Assembly (NCBI GenBank): GCA_020050795.1
Contig: JAGVKD010000021.1
Span: forward strand, 62,001 to 126,000
Source: Candidatus Babeliales bacterium
GTDB lineage: Bacteria; Babelota; Babeliae; Babelales; Vermiphilaceae
Direction: 5' to 3'
DNA length: 64,000 bases
Shown: positions 17,069-26,044 of the stretch, piece by piece
Numbering within the stretch: position 1 is the first letter of the stretch
Layout: every line of letters begins with the position of its first letter
The notes under the pieces: model-generated
The model's database searches: none
What the model was told of the DNA's origin: nothing
What the model saw: the letters and a program-made list of their open reading frames with translations, nothing else
Position numbers and translations under genes: made by a program

Positions 17069-18697
17069 TCATCGTTGTATGAGTTTGATATATTCCTGGC
17101 GTTCGCGCGGGCTACAGGCTCCCTCCTTGATGCAGGCCATTTCTGCGTCCGCTTTTTCGTTCAGTCCAAGTTTACGATATGTTTTTGCCAGGTGCAGGTG
17201 AATAGTTGCGTCGTCAGGATTTTCGTGCGCGATTGATTCAAGAAGTGTTCGTGCTTTCTCGTAGGAATTCTTTTCATAGAAAATTACCGCTTGCGTGTCG
17301 ATATAATGTGGGTTGCGAGCATCTTGTTTTAATGCTAACTCAACCAGTGAGGTAGCTTTTTCAAGATCTTTTTCTTCCGTTGCATAATAGTATGCAAGAA
17401 GATTGAGTGTAGGTGCAAATTTGTTATCAAGATCTTTCGCCTGCTGCAAATGTTTTTTCATCGCATCGAAGTTGCGATTTTCATATTCTATCAAACTAAT
17501 TTGAAAGAGCACCTTTGCACGAATATCGCTATTTTCTACGATGCGTTCAGCTTTGTGCAAATAGGAAAGTGATTGTGCTTTATTATGTGCGCGTATGTGC
17601 GCATCTGCCAAGTAGAGAACAACCAGGGGGCATTCAGGGTGTTTCAGGTGAGTGCGTTCAAGGGAAGCAATTACTTTTTGGAGGGGGATGCCGGCACGTG
17701 GTAAAATGTGCATTACGCGATACCAAATAGGATCATTTGGATCTTTCTCAATCCACTGTGCAACGAGAGCAACTGCTTCATCATATTTTTGCATTGAGGA
17801 GAGAATTTGCACTTTGAGTAGTTGTCCTTTTGGATCATTTGGATTTTGTTCCAGGCATCTATCAATCTGCTCGAGCGCTTCCTTATATTGACGACGATTG
17901 AGAAAAATCATTGCACGTTCCATGCAGGGGCGATTGAAGAGGAGTACCTGCTTGTTGCTTGCAAGCATATTTTGCCGCATAACTAGCTCGATCAAATGTT
18001 TTTCGATGCGCTTATCAGGTTGTGAACTGACTTCTAAAAATGCAGTGTAACCTTTAATAGCTTCTTGCAATTTACCCGCCTGTTCTTCGATTGCTGCAAG
18101 TAATAGCCATCCTTGGCTGAAGGTTGGATGCATGCCAATACTTTTGCGCACGCTTTCCAAAGCTTCTTGTGGCTTGTTCATTTGAACGTAAATTTGGCTT
18201 TTCAAATAATGGAAAATAAAATTGTTACCGCGCCGTGGCGAACGATTAAGATAGTCGTCAATTAAGCTCAACGCATTTTCTGGTTCTTTTTGTTGCAGAT
18301 ATGCTTCGGCTGCACGCATTACGATGTCAGGATTCTGTTGAAATTTTTGGCTCAGTTCAATTAATCGTGTGTTGCCTTCAACAGCTTTATCGGCCTTTTT
18401 TAGAGATACCGCAACAATCAGTTGTAGGTGTGGATCATCGGAAAAGATTTTATCGATTTTAGAAGCAAGCTGTGCAACTTCGGCAAAACGTTGTTCGCTG
18501 TATAAAAAGTGTACATAACCTTGGAGGGAATAGAGAGAACCATTGTTCTGTAAAATATCCTGGTATCGAGCAACGGCAGCAGTGCGATTACCATCGAATT
18601 CATTATAGTTAGCCCACAAATATTTATGCAGGTTGTTTGCATTCACCGCATTGAGTAGATTGGCGGTGAATAAAAAAGTTATAAGGAGTTGCTTCAT
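17069..18697 (-). CDS. Exported TPR-repeat protein
   Basis: 542 residues from the ATG that overlaps the previous stop by four bases (ATGA). An upstream in-frame start 18 bases earlier is possible. A signal peptide (1-19, ending LLNAVNA) is followed by tandem TPR repeats across almost the whole chain. Clear examples are NPDIVMRAAEAYLQQKEPEN, the SFSQGWLLLAAIEEQAGK-like segment and the NPDDATIHLHLAKTYRKLG-like segment near the C-terminus. TPR arrays are protein-docking scaffolds; an exported one could organise envelope complexes. It is translationally coupled to the DciA-like gene. Confidence 0.8.
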   Translation of the reverse strand: MKQLLITFLFTANLLNAVNANNLHKYLWANYNEFDGNRTAAVARYQDILQNNGSLYSLQGYVHFLYSEQRFAEVAQLASKIDKIFSDDPHLQLIVAVSLKKADKAVEGNTRLIELSQKFQQNPDIVMRAAEAYLQQKEPENALSLIDDYLNRSPRRGNNFIFHYLKSQIYVQMNKPQEALESVRKSIGMHPTFSQGWLLLAAIEEQAGKLQEAIKGYTAFLEVSSQPDKRIEKHLIELVMRQNMLASNKQVLLFNRPCMERAMIFLNRRQYKEALEQIDRCLEQNPNDPKGQLLKVQILSSMQKYDEAVALVAQWIEKDPNDPIWYRVMHILPRAGIPLQKVIASLERTHLKHPECPLVVLYLADAHIRAHNKAQSLSYLHKAERIVENSDIRAKVLFQISLIEYENRNFDAMKKHLQQAKDLDNKFAPTLNLLAYYYATEEKDLEKATSLVELALKQDARNPHYIDTQAVIFYEKNSYEKARTLLESIAHENPDDATIHLHLAKTYRKLGLNEKADAEMACIKEGACSPRERQEYIKLIQR

Positions 18698-19125
18698 GAT
18701 CTCTCCTGATGACAACGAATTAAAAATTGTTTGAGTACGTTGCGTAGCTCAGAATCTTGTATCTTGTTTAGGGTCTCTAGCTCTTTATTTGAAAGTGTAA
18801 CAGGTTTATTTTTTTTGTGCGGTATCAATGTTGGTTGCTGTATATCTTTAGATTTAAATGTAACATTTTTGAAGCGAATATCTTTTATACGCGGTTTATC
18901 AAGATGTTTATTAATAATATCGCGTAGCATGGGTGAGAGCAGATACAATTCCTGCATCCAACTTGAATTGTTAACGCCAAGAGTTATGCTCGTTTCGTCA
19001 ACATGCTCGAGTGTGACTTTATCATTGAGAGTACCGATGATTGTTGGCCACTTGGCAATGAGGTCAAGCTTCCAATCAGATTTTGATACAAATTGTTTTA
19101 GAAAGTTTTTTATATGTTGGGTCAT
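18694..19125 (-). CDS. DciA-like protein (DUF721 family)
   Basis: 143 residues. The N-terminal half matches the DUF721/DciA layout: a helix, W-x-x-I-x-G-x-L (WPTIIGTL), then strands with SITLGVNNSSWMQEL (the family's 'L-x-V-x-V-x-S-S-x-W-A-x-E-L' pattern) and a helix with LLSPMLRDIIN. DciA proteins load or operate the replicative helicase in bacteria that lack DnaC/DnaI. The C-terminal 50 residues are basic and of low complexity. It is first in an apparent DciA-TPR-murG transcription run. Confidence 0.75.
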   Translation of the reverse strand: MTQHIKNFLKQFVSKSDWKLDLIAKWPTIIGTLNDKVTLEHVDETSITLGVNNSSWMQELYLLSPMLRDIINKHLDKPRIKDIRFKNVTFKSKDIQQPTLIPHKKNKPVTLSNKELETLNKIQDSELRNVLKQFLIRCHQERS

Positions 19126-19242
19126 AGCAAAGAGCGCTTTGTTTGTTTCGTGTTATTTGCTACTTTAACATAGCGTTTATGAGATGTATTTGTAAATAAG
19201 ATATGTGGTGATAGTGTCTTAAAAACAATCGGAGTTGGTTGT

Positions 19243-19890
19243 ATGAAAAAATATGTCTTGAATCTCGCATTATTAATCTCAGCTCATTCTATTTACTCTA
19301 TGGATCCTGAAGATACAAAAAAAGAGGATCCATTCTTACAAAAACGACTTGCATTTGTCGTCGCGCTAGCGGAGGGTGGTGCTTCCCTTGCGACAATAAA
19401 AGGTAACAAGAATCAGCCTCGCAAACGATTCATTCAGTTTCATGAGTTGCGTGGATTTTCTAATGTAAGTGTGCCATTAAATGAGGTTCCCACTTTTCTA
19501 AAAAGTTCGCTGGATAATCTCAAGGTTGCTGATACAAAAGAAGCAGCTCAAAATGCCTTCCCATTTCTTTCACAAGAACACGTATACCGTCTTACTGCTG
19601 CGTATAAAGTTCTGATAACAAAAAAAGATCTCACTGTTTTTGGCGACGAACGATTTGCTGCCGATGTGATACATACGGCAGGAAAATATACTGTTGAGCA
19701 TATACAAAAAGCTTATGGTGAGAGGCGGGAGGCCTTATTGAAAGTACTAACAACAATGGATCCTCACAATGTTAAAGTTGTTAAAAATGTTGAAACAATG
19801 CTTGGATTACCAATGCAACCATGGGTAAAGCCGTTACATCTTTTAGTTCTTGAAAAAATAGAAGCTGGACAACTTAAGAAAGCAGAATAA
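19243..19890 (+). CDS. Secreted protein of unknown function
   Basis: 215 residues with a signal peptide (1-19, ending IYSM). The mature part is soluble, mixed helical, without cysteines and with a Lys-rich tail (GQLKKAE). No domain recognised. Its general plan (short signal, start MDxxxxxE after cleavage, 'A..GG..LATIKGNK' segment) resembles the next plus-strand gene, whose early mature part reads 'AVAAGQLVVVAGNK', so the two may be distant relatives. It has its own terminator. Confidence 0.68.
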   Translation: MKKYVLNLALLISAHSIYSMDPEDTKKEDPFLQKRLAFVVALAEGGASLATIKGNKNQPRKRFIQFHELRGFSNVSVPLNEVPTFLKSSLDNLKVADTKEAAQNAFPFLSQEHVYRLTAAYKVLITKKDLTVFGDERFAADVIHTAGKYTVEHIQKAYGERREALLKVLTTMDPHNVKVVKNVETMLGLPMQPWVKPLHLLVLEKIEAGQLKKAE

Positions 19891-19917
19891 TTAAAACGAT
19901 ATTATTTATGATTAAAT

Positions 19918-19946
19918 GCCCTGGCATATGCCGGGGCTCTTTTTTT
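19918..19946 (+). terminator. Intrinsic terminator
   Basis: GCCCTGGCAT/ATGCCGGGGC stem (one G-T pair) followed by a run of seven T, 27 bases after the stop of the secreted-protein gene. Confidence 0.85.
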
Positions 19947-20073
19947 GATTATTTAATTGTCTATACTACTCAAAGCATTTTGCATTTCCTTGTGCATTTG
20001 CTAGCTTCCTGGTTGGTGCTGGTGCAACACTTTGAAAATGAATTATTGCAGTTACAAAACGAGGAGTAAGAAA

Positions 20074-20751
20074 ATGAAAAAACGTTTAATTTTTGGAACA
20101 TTGGTGTGTGTGGTATCTGCGCAGGCTATGGATGATAGTTTGAAAGAAGAGGTTGCTTTTTTTAGAGCAGTTGCAGCAGGGCAGTTGGTAGTTGTTGCGG
20201 GAAATAAGGTTGCTTTTCCAGGATATGAGAGCGGCAGTCATGTTAAAACAGCAGATGAAATTAAGGCATTATATGCGATCGGAGTCTATGACTATATGGC
20301 CGTCTGTGAGCGAATGAATGTGTTTGAACTAACTCGAGAAGATCAGGTTGCCAACTGGATTTTCAGAATGTTTGGGGATTTTATTACCGATACAGATGTT
20401 GATCTGTCGCTCAGTGTTTTAGAGACTAAAGAACCAGAAATGGTTTCTTTTTTGGCAGAAATATTTAGAGATAGGTTGAATGGTGCTGATGATATAGATG
20501 CGGAGTTCGGTAGTATTATTCGTGATGTTAAAACACAAAGAAGTAATTACAGAAAGGCTCTTGGGTCAGCGGATATCCAACTGTTGAAAGAGTCGCTTAG
20601 TTCGCCTATTAATCTTTTCAGAAACCCATTGCGAGCGATTGCTTTTGATGAAAAAAATAAAGAAAGTGGTGAGACGTTGATTCCAAAAGAATGGTCGGCC
20701 CCAACTGAATCTATTGTGGCCATATTAGCTCAGGCACAACAAGCAGAATAA
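20074..20751 (+). CDS. Secreted protein of unknown function
   Basis: 225 residues from the ATG preceded by GAGGAG. An earlier in-frame ATG would place 14 extra residues before the signal peptide and is unlikely. The signal peptide is residues 1-17 (KKRLIFGTLVCVVSAQA). The mature part is acidic and mostly helical with one cysteine. No recognised domain. Shared features with the upstream secreted protein (FFRAVAAGQLVVVAGNK against a similar AGNK/KGNK segment) hint at a duplicated family, but identity is low. Confidence 0.68.
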   Translation: MKKRLIFGTLVCVVSAQAMDDSLKEEVAFFRAVAAGQLVVVAGNKVAFPGYESGSHVKTADEIKALYAIGVYDYMAVCERMNVFELTREDQVANWIFRMFGDFITDTDVDLSLSVLETKEPEMVSFLAEIFRDRLNGADDIDAEFGSIIRDVKTQRSNYRKALGSADIQLLKESLSSPINLFRNPLRAIAFDEKNKESGETLIPKEWSAPTESIVAILAQAQQAE

Positions 20752-20796
20752 TCAAAAGTACCGTTGCTTTAGAATATGAGAAAACTTGAACATAGA

Positions 20797-20836
20797 GATC
20801 CGCCTTTTAATCAGTTTTAATGATTAGAGGCGGATT
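20797..20836. terminator. Hairpin between convergent genes
   Basis: GATCCGCC and GGCGGAT arms extended by imperfect pairing around TTTTAATCA/TGATTAGA. No T-run is adjacent. A probable shared terminator for the converging genes, weaker than the others in the window. Confidence 0.5.
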
Positions 20837-20841
20837 ACTAT

Positions 20842-21525
20842 TTATCCAGGAGTTGAATTTGAATAGTATGCGCCCGTGTGTGCTACCCACTCCATAGTTT
20901 CTGGCGGGTGAGGAAATTTGACACTCAGGTGCAATGTCAGTTCTTTAAAATCATCTTGCGTGCTGAGCGCAATTTTGAGTCTTCTTAATTGATTGGCCGT
21001 TCTTGTGCGCCATTGTTCCGTATTTTGTGATCCCCGTTTGCATTCAATGACACGGGAGTTGGTAATGATATCACATTCAATTTCTTGGCCACCATATTGA
21101 ATACGGTAATTGAGAGCTTTAACGTGTTCGCCCGTTTTACCTTCTTCTATTTCGAGTGCCTTTTCAAGTTCATAGATACGACCTGCAATATTTTCATATG
21201 CACAGCCAACGATAATTGTATGAATCAAGTCGATGAACCCTTCTCGAGGATGCAGTGTATGAATTGCTCGTGCAAATAATGCACTATGCCGGACAATAAA
21301 TAAGCGCGTCTTTTCAGCGCGCTTATGTTTTCCTTTAATGAGATTTACAAAATTGGAACCAACATGTTCCGGAGATGCTTTCTGTTCTGCCAGATCGGTG
21401 ATTGCTTTTTTCACCGCCTCTTTTTTGACATTGAGCTTGTGATAGCCGCCGGAGGGTTTTATCGGAATGAGAGCACAGAAAAAGATGCACAAGATGCGAT
21501 AGATCTCGGAACTTTCGTAACCCAT
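20842..21525 (-). CDS. PD-(D/E)XK nuclease-like protein with N-terminal export-type segment
   Basis: 227 residues from the ATG preceded by GAGGGGAC. An N-terminal hydrophobic stretch (IYRILCIFFCALIPI, residues 9-23) looks like a signal or anchor. The C-terminal half carries a restriction-endonuclease-fold core: helix GRIYELEKAL (Glu119), then EIECDIITNS with Asp152, then VIECKRG with Glu161 and Lys163. This D-x8-E-x-K spacing on adjacent strands is the metal-binding site of the fold. A following helix (TRTANQLRRLKIAL) completes the core. A DNA- or RNA-cleaving exported toxin or effector is possible; an inner-membrane nuclease is the alternative. Confidence 0.65.
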   Translation of the reverse strand: MGYESSEIYRILCIFFCALIPIKPSGGYHKLNVKKEAVKKAITDLAEQKASPEHVGSNFVNLIKGKHKRAEKTRLFIVRHSALFARAIHTLHPREGFIDLIHTIIVGCAYENIAGRIYELEKALEIEEGKTGEHVKALNYRIQYGGQEIECDIITNSRVIECKRGSQNTEQWRTRTANQLRRLKIALSTQDDFKELTLHLSVKFPHPPETMEWVAHTGAYYSNSTPG

Positions 21526-21599
21526 CACAGTCCCCTCCCCGGGATTGTTTTTCTTTTTAGATTAGGCGGGCAGGAGGTGGTAAGGCAAGATAACGTATT

Positions 21600-22361
21600 C
21601 TAAGAGGAAGGGTGCAGCTGCAGGAAAAGATTTTTCCAAAATAATTTACTACTACCCGGCATTGGCAATTCTTTGCTTGCATGGTTGAGAGTTTTAATTA
21701 TTTTATCAGCGCGAGCAATATTCAATAGATTTTGCTGTTGAGCTGCATTTTTGTAGCGGGCCATCCAGTGATTCAGAAGCGTATCAAACAACTCAATAGA
21801 TTCACGTTCAGTGATTTTTGATTGATCAATTATTTTCATGAAATCGATTGGAGATTTTTGGCTGCCAGTAAAAAATGCAAATAAGGGATGGGATTTATAT
21901 TCATCATCATCATGCGAGAATGATGAAACAACACAGCGAGAGCGTATGGTAGGTAATATTTGTTTGAGTCGCTGAGCGAGTAAAATAAAGTGATAACCGG
22001 TTGGCGGTTCTTCGATTGATTTCAGTAGAGCATTGGCGCATGTTGTGGTTAAGAAGTCAACGCCATAAAGAATGAAAAAAAATTGTTCTGCTGATTCGAG
22101 CTGGAATGCAATTTGTTTGAATAGTGGTTCGAGATCATCGACCGAGTATTGCTTTTCCGGTTTGATCCAGACAATTGCATGATGTTGTTCATCTCGAATG
22201 CGTGTGCAGGTTGTGCAGACATTGCATCCTTTATGAGAGCATAGTTTTTTTTGCAGATACTCTTTCACTAAATCAGAAAGATGTGGCGCTGGTCCGATCC
22301 AGAGCTGTGCAGGCGGAATGAAAATGAGAGATGATGGATGGGGTTGAGTGATTTGTGTCAT
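21600..22361 (-). CDS. holB: DNA polymerase III delta' subunit-like protein
   Basis: 253 residues. The clamp-loader delta' fold is shown by a zinc-module cysteine cluster (Cys41, Cys46, Cys49, Cys52), then LYGVDFLTTTCANALLKSIEEPP and TIRSRC (sensor 1 and SRC motif region). The P-loop is absent, as in many delta' proteins, so it is probably a stator rather than an ATPase. It overlaps the tmk stop by four bases (ATGA); the tmk-holB pair is a very common bacterial arrangement and supports the call. Confidence 0.85.
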   Translation of the reverse strand: MTQITQPHPSSLIFIPPAQLWIGPAPHLSDLVKEYLQKKLCSHKGCNVCTTCTRIRDEQHHAIVWIKPEKQYSVDDLEPLFKQIAFQLESAEQFFFILYGVDFLTTTCANALLKSIEEPPTGYHFILLAQRLKQILPTIRSRCVVSSFSHDDDEYKSHPLFAFFTGSQKSPIDFMKIIDQSKITERESIELFDTLLNHWMARYKNAAQQQNLLNIARADKIIKTLNHASKELPMPGSSKLFWKNLFLQLHPSS

Positions 22362-22993
22362 CGTGCCTGTTGTGCTTTTGTGATATGGGCAAGAGCTTCC
22401 TGAACTAACGCGTCTGGGCTCTGTGTACCATCCAATATAATGCCGCCAGATTTATGTGCAAAGATTTCATCAAATCCGGTAACAAGTTTTTTTAGAAAAT
22501 CATCCCGTTCTCGTTCAAATGCGGTTAATTGGTTGCCCCGTTGAGCAATTCGTTTTTTTGATTCTTCAACGGTGATGCGAACATAGAAGGTAATATCTGG
22601 TTGCATATTACTCATTGCCCATGCATTTGCTTTCTTGATCATATCCACATCAAGACCGCGGCCATATCCTTGGTAGGCTACCGATGAATCTGCCATGCGA
22701 TCAGAAATGATTATGCACTCTTCGCGTAATTTCGGAATAATGAGATCTTCAAAATGTTGTGCACGATCAGCTGCAAACAACAAATATTCTGCCTTAGAGC
22801 AAACGGGAGATGTTTGAGTTTGCAAAATAGTGCGTAGCTCTTTTCCAAGTTCAGTATCGCCAGGTTCTTTGGTGAGTATTGTTTTGTGGCCGGCCTGCGC
22901 AAGTGCTGCATGCAAACTCCGTGCGAGTGTGCTTTTGCCCGAGCCATCGATGCCCTCAATAACGACGAGTAATCCGCGAGTTCTAGCGCTCAT
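22358..22993 (-). CDS. tmk: Thymidylate kinase
   Basis: Phosphorylates dTMP to dTDP for DNA synthesis. 211 residues from the ATG preceded by AGGGG. The open frame extends 59 codons further but those residues look non-coding and the P-loop is correctly placed from this start. IEGIDGSGKST is the P-loop (residues 12-22), DRMADSSVAYQGYGRG is the DR(Y/H)-type motif and LID-entry region, and TKEPGDTELG is the TMP-binding segment. It is translationally coupled to holB. Confidence 0.94.
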   Translation of the reverse strand: MSARTRGLLVVIEGIDGSGKSTLARSLHAALAQAGHKTILTKEPGDTELGKELRTILQTQTSPVCSKAEYLLFAADRAQHFEDLIIPKLREECIIISDRMADSSVAYQGYGRGLDVDMIKKANAWAMSNMQPDITFYVRITVEESKKRIAQRGNQLTAFERERDDFLKKLVTGFDEIFAHKSGGIILDGTQSPDALVQEALAHITKAQQAR

Positions 22994-23072
22994 TGCAGCC
23001 CCTGAGTGATTATTGTAGGTATTTATGGTACTAATTATAATGATCTGTTTATATTTTGTCTTTCGAGCATGT

Positions 23073-23270
23073 ATGAAAAAAGTTACGATTGAACCCGGAT
23101 GCATTACCTGTGGCTTGTGTGAGTTTGTAGCGCCGGATGTTTTTGAGGTTACCGATGTTTCGCGCGTCAAGGACGGTGCAGATATTGAAAAGAATCATGA
23201 TGCTGTACAAGAAGCGGTACGCTCATGCCCAGTGCAGGTGATTGTCTGTTCGGAACAAAAAAAGAAGTAG
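23073..23270 (+). CDS. Small ferredoxin-like protein (single 4Fe-4S type)
   Basis: 65 residues from the ATG. Pattern GCITCGLCEF gives C-x2-C-x2-C, with a distal CP near the C-terminus (RSCPVQVI). That is four cysteines, enough for one [4Fe-4S] or [3Fe-4S] cluster, as in the short ferredoxins of the Fd-I/Fer type. Likely an electron carrier in the cytoplasm. The partner is unknown; no obvious oxidoreductase is adjacent. The gene ends 10 bases before the acyl-AMP ligase start, suggesting cotranscription. Confidence 0.82.
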   Translation: MKKVTIEPGCITCGLCEFVAPDVFEVTDVSRVKDGADIEKNHDAVQEAVRSCPVQVIVCSEQKKK

Positions 23271-23280
23271 GATTACTGCG

Positions 23281-24822
23281 ATGGCAAGGATGCATGATAA
23301 AGTCCAGAAAGAGCGTATTCATTTTGATCAGATGATAGATGAGCTGACTCAAGATGGAAAATTGTTTTATCCAGGATGGCTGCTTTTTCGTGCAGCACAA
23401 CTATTTCCCGATAAGATAGCGGTCATTTTTGGGGACGAGTCTATTACTTATCGTGATTTATTTGCCAGAGCATCGGTTTTTTCTGACGTTCTGAAGAAAC
23501 AGGGCGTGATGCGTCGAGATCGCATACTGCTCTTTATAGAAAATTCTCCCCATTTTTATATTTCCTATTTTGCAGCATGGCAAATTGGTGCCATTGTTGT
23601 TCCAACCAATATTTTTTTGGGCAAGCGAGAGCTTACGCATATTATTGAAGATGCAAAACCGAAGCTTGTCATCACGCAGGTAGATAAAAAAACATTGGTC
23701 ATTCATGACCACATTCTCACTGAAGAGCATGTACCGCCATGTCCGAGCGGCTATACCGGCTACACAAAAGATCAGCTCGTGCGCTTGGAGCAAGATGAGC
23801 TGTGCGCACTGCTCTATACATCTGGCACTACCGGTGTCCCTAAGGGTGTTATGCTGAGCGCAGAAAATATTATCTACAATATGGCGCAGGGTATTTCCCG
23901 TATACCGATTTCTAACAATGAACGTACGCTTGCATTATTGCCACTGTTTCACACGTTGGTGCAAAATACGTGTGTCTGGGCGGCGATACTTGTTGGATGT
24001 ACCGTTATTCTTATTTCAAAAATTACGCGAAAACATATCTTGGATGGACTGAATCACAAACCAACAATTTTTCTCGGAGTTCCTGCGATTTTTGGTTTGT
24101 TGTGTTTGCTCAAAACGGCATCGCTTGATTCTATTAATTTTTTTATTTCTGGTGGCGATGCATTGCCTGACAAACTGCGGATTTTTTTTGCGATGTTATA
24201 TCGACGAAAAATTTGCAATGGATATGGTTTGACCGAGGCATCACCATTTGTCAGTTTGGATATGGATGATGATTTAGTACCAACATCAACGGTTGGGCGG
24301 CCATTTGTGGGTATTGATGTGCAAATTCGTAGTGAAGATGGCGCTCTTCGTTCTCAGGGAGAAATAGGGCGATTATGGGTACGCGGCAAGAACGTCATGC
24401 TTGGCTACTATAATGCAAAAGATGAAACTGAAAAAATGATTAAAAATGGGTGGCTCGATACGGGTGACATGGCCTATTTGGACAAACAGGGGCGTATTGT
24501 TATTGCGGGTCGCTTGAAAGATTTAATCATTAATAAAGGTTTTAATATTTATCCACAGGAAATAGAAAACGTCTTAATGTCTCATCCGAATGTTATGCGT
24601 GCAGCAGTGATTGGCAGAAAAGTTGATTCTGAGGGAGAAGTGCCTGTTGCATTTGTGCAACTCAAAGAACCAGATTCAGATGCTGCGCGAGTGCTGGAAT
24701 TGTGGTGTGAGCAAAATTTAGCAACCTACAAAATCCCCAAAGAGTTCATTTGCACAAGTGAAGACTTGCCTATGACCCCAACAGGCAAAGTGGATAAAAA
24801 AGCATTACGGGTCAAACTCTAA
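23281..24822 (+). CDS. AMP-dependent acyl-CoA synthetase/ligase (fatty acid-type)
   Basis: ANL-superfamily enzyme that adenylates a carboxylic acid and usually transfers it to CoA. 513 residues from the ATG preceded by GTAGGAT. Motifs: P-loop-like YTSGTTGVPKG, GYGLTEASP, WLDTGDMAYLDKQGRIVIAGR with following KD, and C-terminal TPTGKVDKKAL holding the catalytic lysine. Length and motif order fit a long-chain fatty acid ligase, although the exact acid is not readable. It overlaps the next gene by one base (TAATG), so this is an operon with a glycosyltransferase; acylation of a surface glycan or use of host fatty acids are both possible. Confidence 0.88.
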   Translation: MARMHDKVQKERIHFDQMIDELTQDGKLFYPGWLLFRAAQLFPDKIAVIFGDESITYRDLFARASVFSDVLKKQGVMRRDRILLFIENSPHFYISYFAAWQIGAIVVPTNIFLGKRELTHIIEDAKPKLVITQVDKKTLVIHDHILTEEHVPPCPSGYTGYTKDQLVRLEQDELCALLYTSGTTGVPKGVMLSAENIIYNMAQGISRIPISNNERTLALLPLFHTLVQNTCVWAAILVGCTVILISKITRKHILDGLNHKPTIFLGVPAIFGLLCLLKTASLDSINFFISGGDALPDKLRIFFAMLYRRKICNGYGLTEASPFVSLDMDDDLVPTSTVGRPFVGIDVQIRSEDGALRSQGEIGRLWVRGKNVMLGYYNAKDETEKMIKNGWLDTGDMAYLDKQGRIVIAGRLKDLIINKGFNIYPQEIENVLMSHPNVMRAAVIGRKVDSEGEVPVAFVQLKEPDSDAARVLELWCEQNLATYKIPKEFICTSEDLPMTPTGKVDKKALRVKL

Positions 24823-25910
24823 TGTCCAAGAAAAAAATTCTGCACATTACCAGCTCACTAAAAATGGGTGGCGCTGAAACGGTGCTCTATACGATTATTA
24901 CTAATTTGAAAGACTACGATCATGAAGTGCTCTATGTGCATGATGGGCCATTTGTGCAGAAACTGCGCGATGCCCATATTCCTTTGCACCATGTACGCGG
25001 GTTGGTGAGCAGTTATGATCCTATTTTTCTGCTTCGTGTTATCAAGCAGGTCAAGAAAATAAAACCTGATTATATTCATTCTTTGTTGTGGCTTGGTAAC
25101 TGTGCGGGAATTATAGCCGGGCGGTTATTAAAGATTCCAATTGTTTCAAGTTTTCACAATAATGTTGATCAAAATGGTGGTATTCGAAATGGGATTGATC
25201 GGTTATTGTTGCCCTATGCGCAACAGCTTATTGCCGTCTCTGACCAAGTGAAGCAATCGGTCTATCAACAGCATCCAAAATTACGAAAAGATATTACTGT
25301 TATTCGCAATGGCATTTCGTGTGATGTGTTGCAGCGCGATGCACACACATCACAAAAAACGCGAGCAGCTTTGGGCATTCCCGATACTGCATTTTTGTTT
25401 GGTTCAGTTGGTCGTTTTGAATCGGTTAAACGTTACGATTATTTGATCAAGGTTTTTGCGCAGCTGCGTGCTCGACATACAGATATTTATTTAGCGCTTG
25501 TTGGTGTCGGTTCTCAATCTGAATATCTAAAAAAATGTGCACGAGAAAGTGGTGTGGGAGCCCATATAATTTTCATCGAAGGGCAACAAGCGATCGGCTA
25601 TTATTCTCTTTTTGATTGCTTCATACAAAGTACGGCCAAAGAGGGTGTCTCGATGGCGTTACTTGAGGCGATGGGATTGGGAATTCCTTGTGTGGTGACG
25701 AATGAGGGAAGGCAACACGAAGTTGTCCTCAATGGGGACAATGGTCTTGTTGTTGATGCATATGATGCAGCTGCCTTTGAAAAAGCGCTTGAATGCATCA
25801 TACTCAATAAAGATCTTGCGCGAGTGTTTTCTGAAAATGGGCGCAAGAGAATCTATGAAGATTTTGATCTCAATTTCACACTGAAATCATACGATTCTTT
25901 GTTCGTCTAG
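24822..25910 (+). CDS. Glycosyltransferase family 4 (GT-B)
   Basis: 362 residues. The N-terminal domain begins ILHITSSLKMGGAETVLY, the GT4 glycine-rich acceptor loop. The C-terminal GT-B domain has SVGRFESVKRYDYLI (donor side) and the E-x7-E segment EGVSMALLEAMGLGIP. Probably adds a sugar to a lipid-linked surface glycan at the cytoplasmic membrane. It overlaps the stop of the acyl-ligase gene by one base. Acceptor and sugar are unknown. Confidence 0.9.
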   Translation: MSKKKILHITSSLKMGGAETVLYTIITNLKDYDHEVLYVHDGPFVQKLRDAHIPLHHVRGLVSSYDPIFLLRVIKQVKKIKPDYIHSLLWLGNCAGIIAGRLLKIPIVSSFHNNVDQNGGIRNGIDRLLLPYAQQLIAVSDQVKQSVYQQHPKLRKDITVIRNGISCDVLQRDAHTSQKTRAALGIPDTAFLFGSVGRFESVKRYDYLIKVFAQLRARHTDIYLALVGVGSQSEYLKKCARESGVGAHIIFIEGQQAIGYYSLFDCFIQSTAKEGVSMALLEAMGLGIPCVVTNEGRQHEVVLNGDNGLVVDAYDAAAFEKALECIILNKDLARVFSENGRKRIYEDFDLNFTLKSYDSLFV

Positions 25911-25947
25911 TACCTGCTTTTTGCCCTAAATCAAAAAACTTAAAATG

Positions 25948-25976
25948 TTGCCATGGGCATGTGGGATAGGTATACT
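25948..25976 (+). promoter_or_regulatory. Promoter upstream of the metallo-hydrolase gene
   Basis: TTGCCA (25948-25953), exact 17-base spacer, TATACT (25971-25976). About 70 to 100 bases upstream of the candidate starts of the downstream gene. Confidence 0.65.
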
Positions 25977-26044
25977 GGATAGCGGAATCTGATTCAGATA
26001 AGTTTGCTCGGTACAAGGTTGGATAACCTCCATTTCCCCTATCC

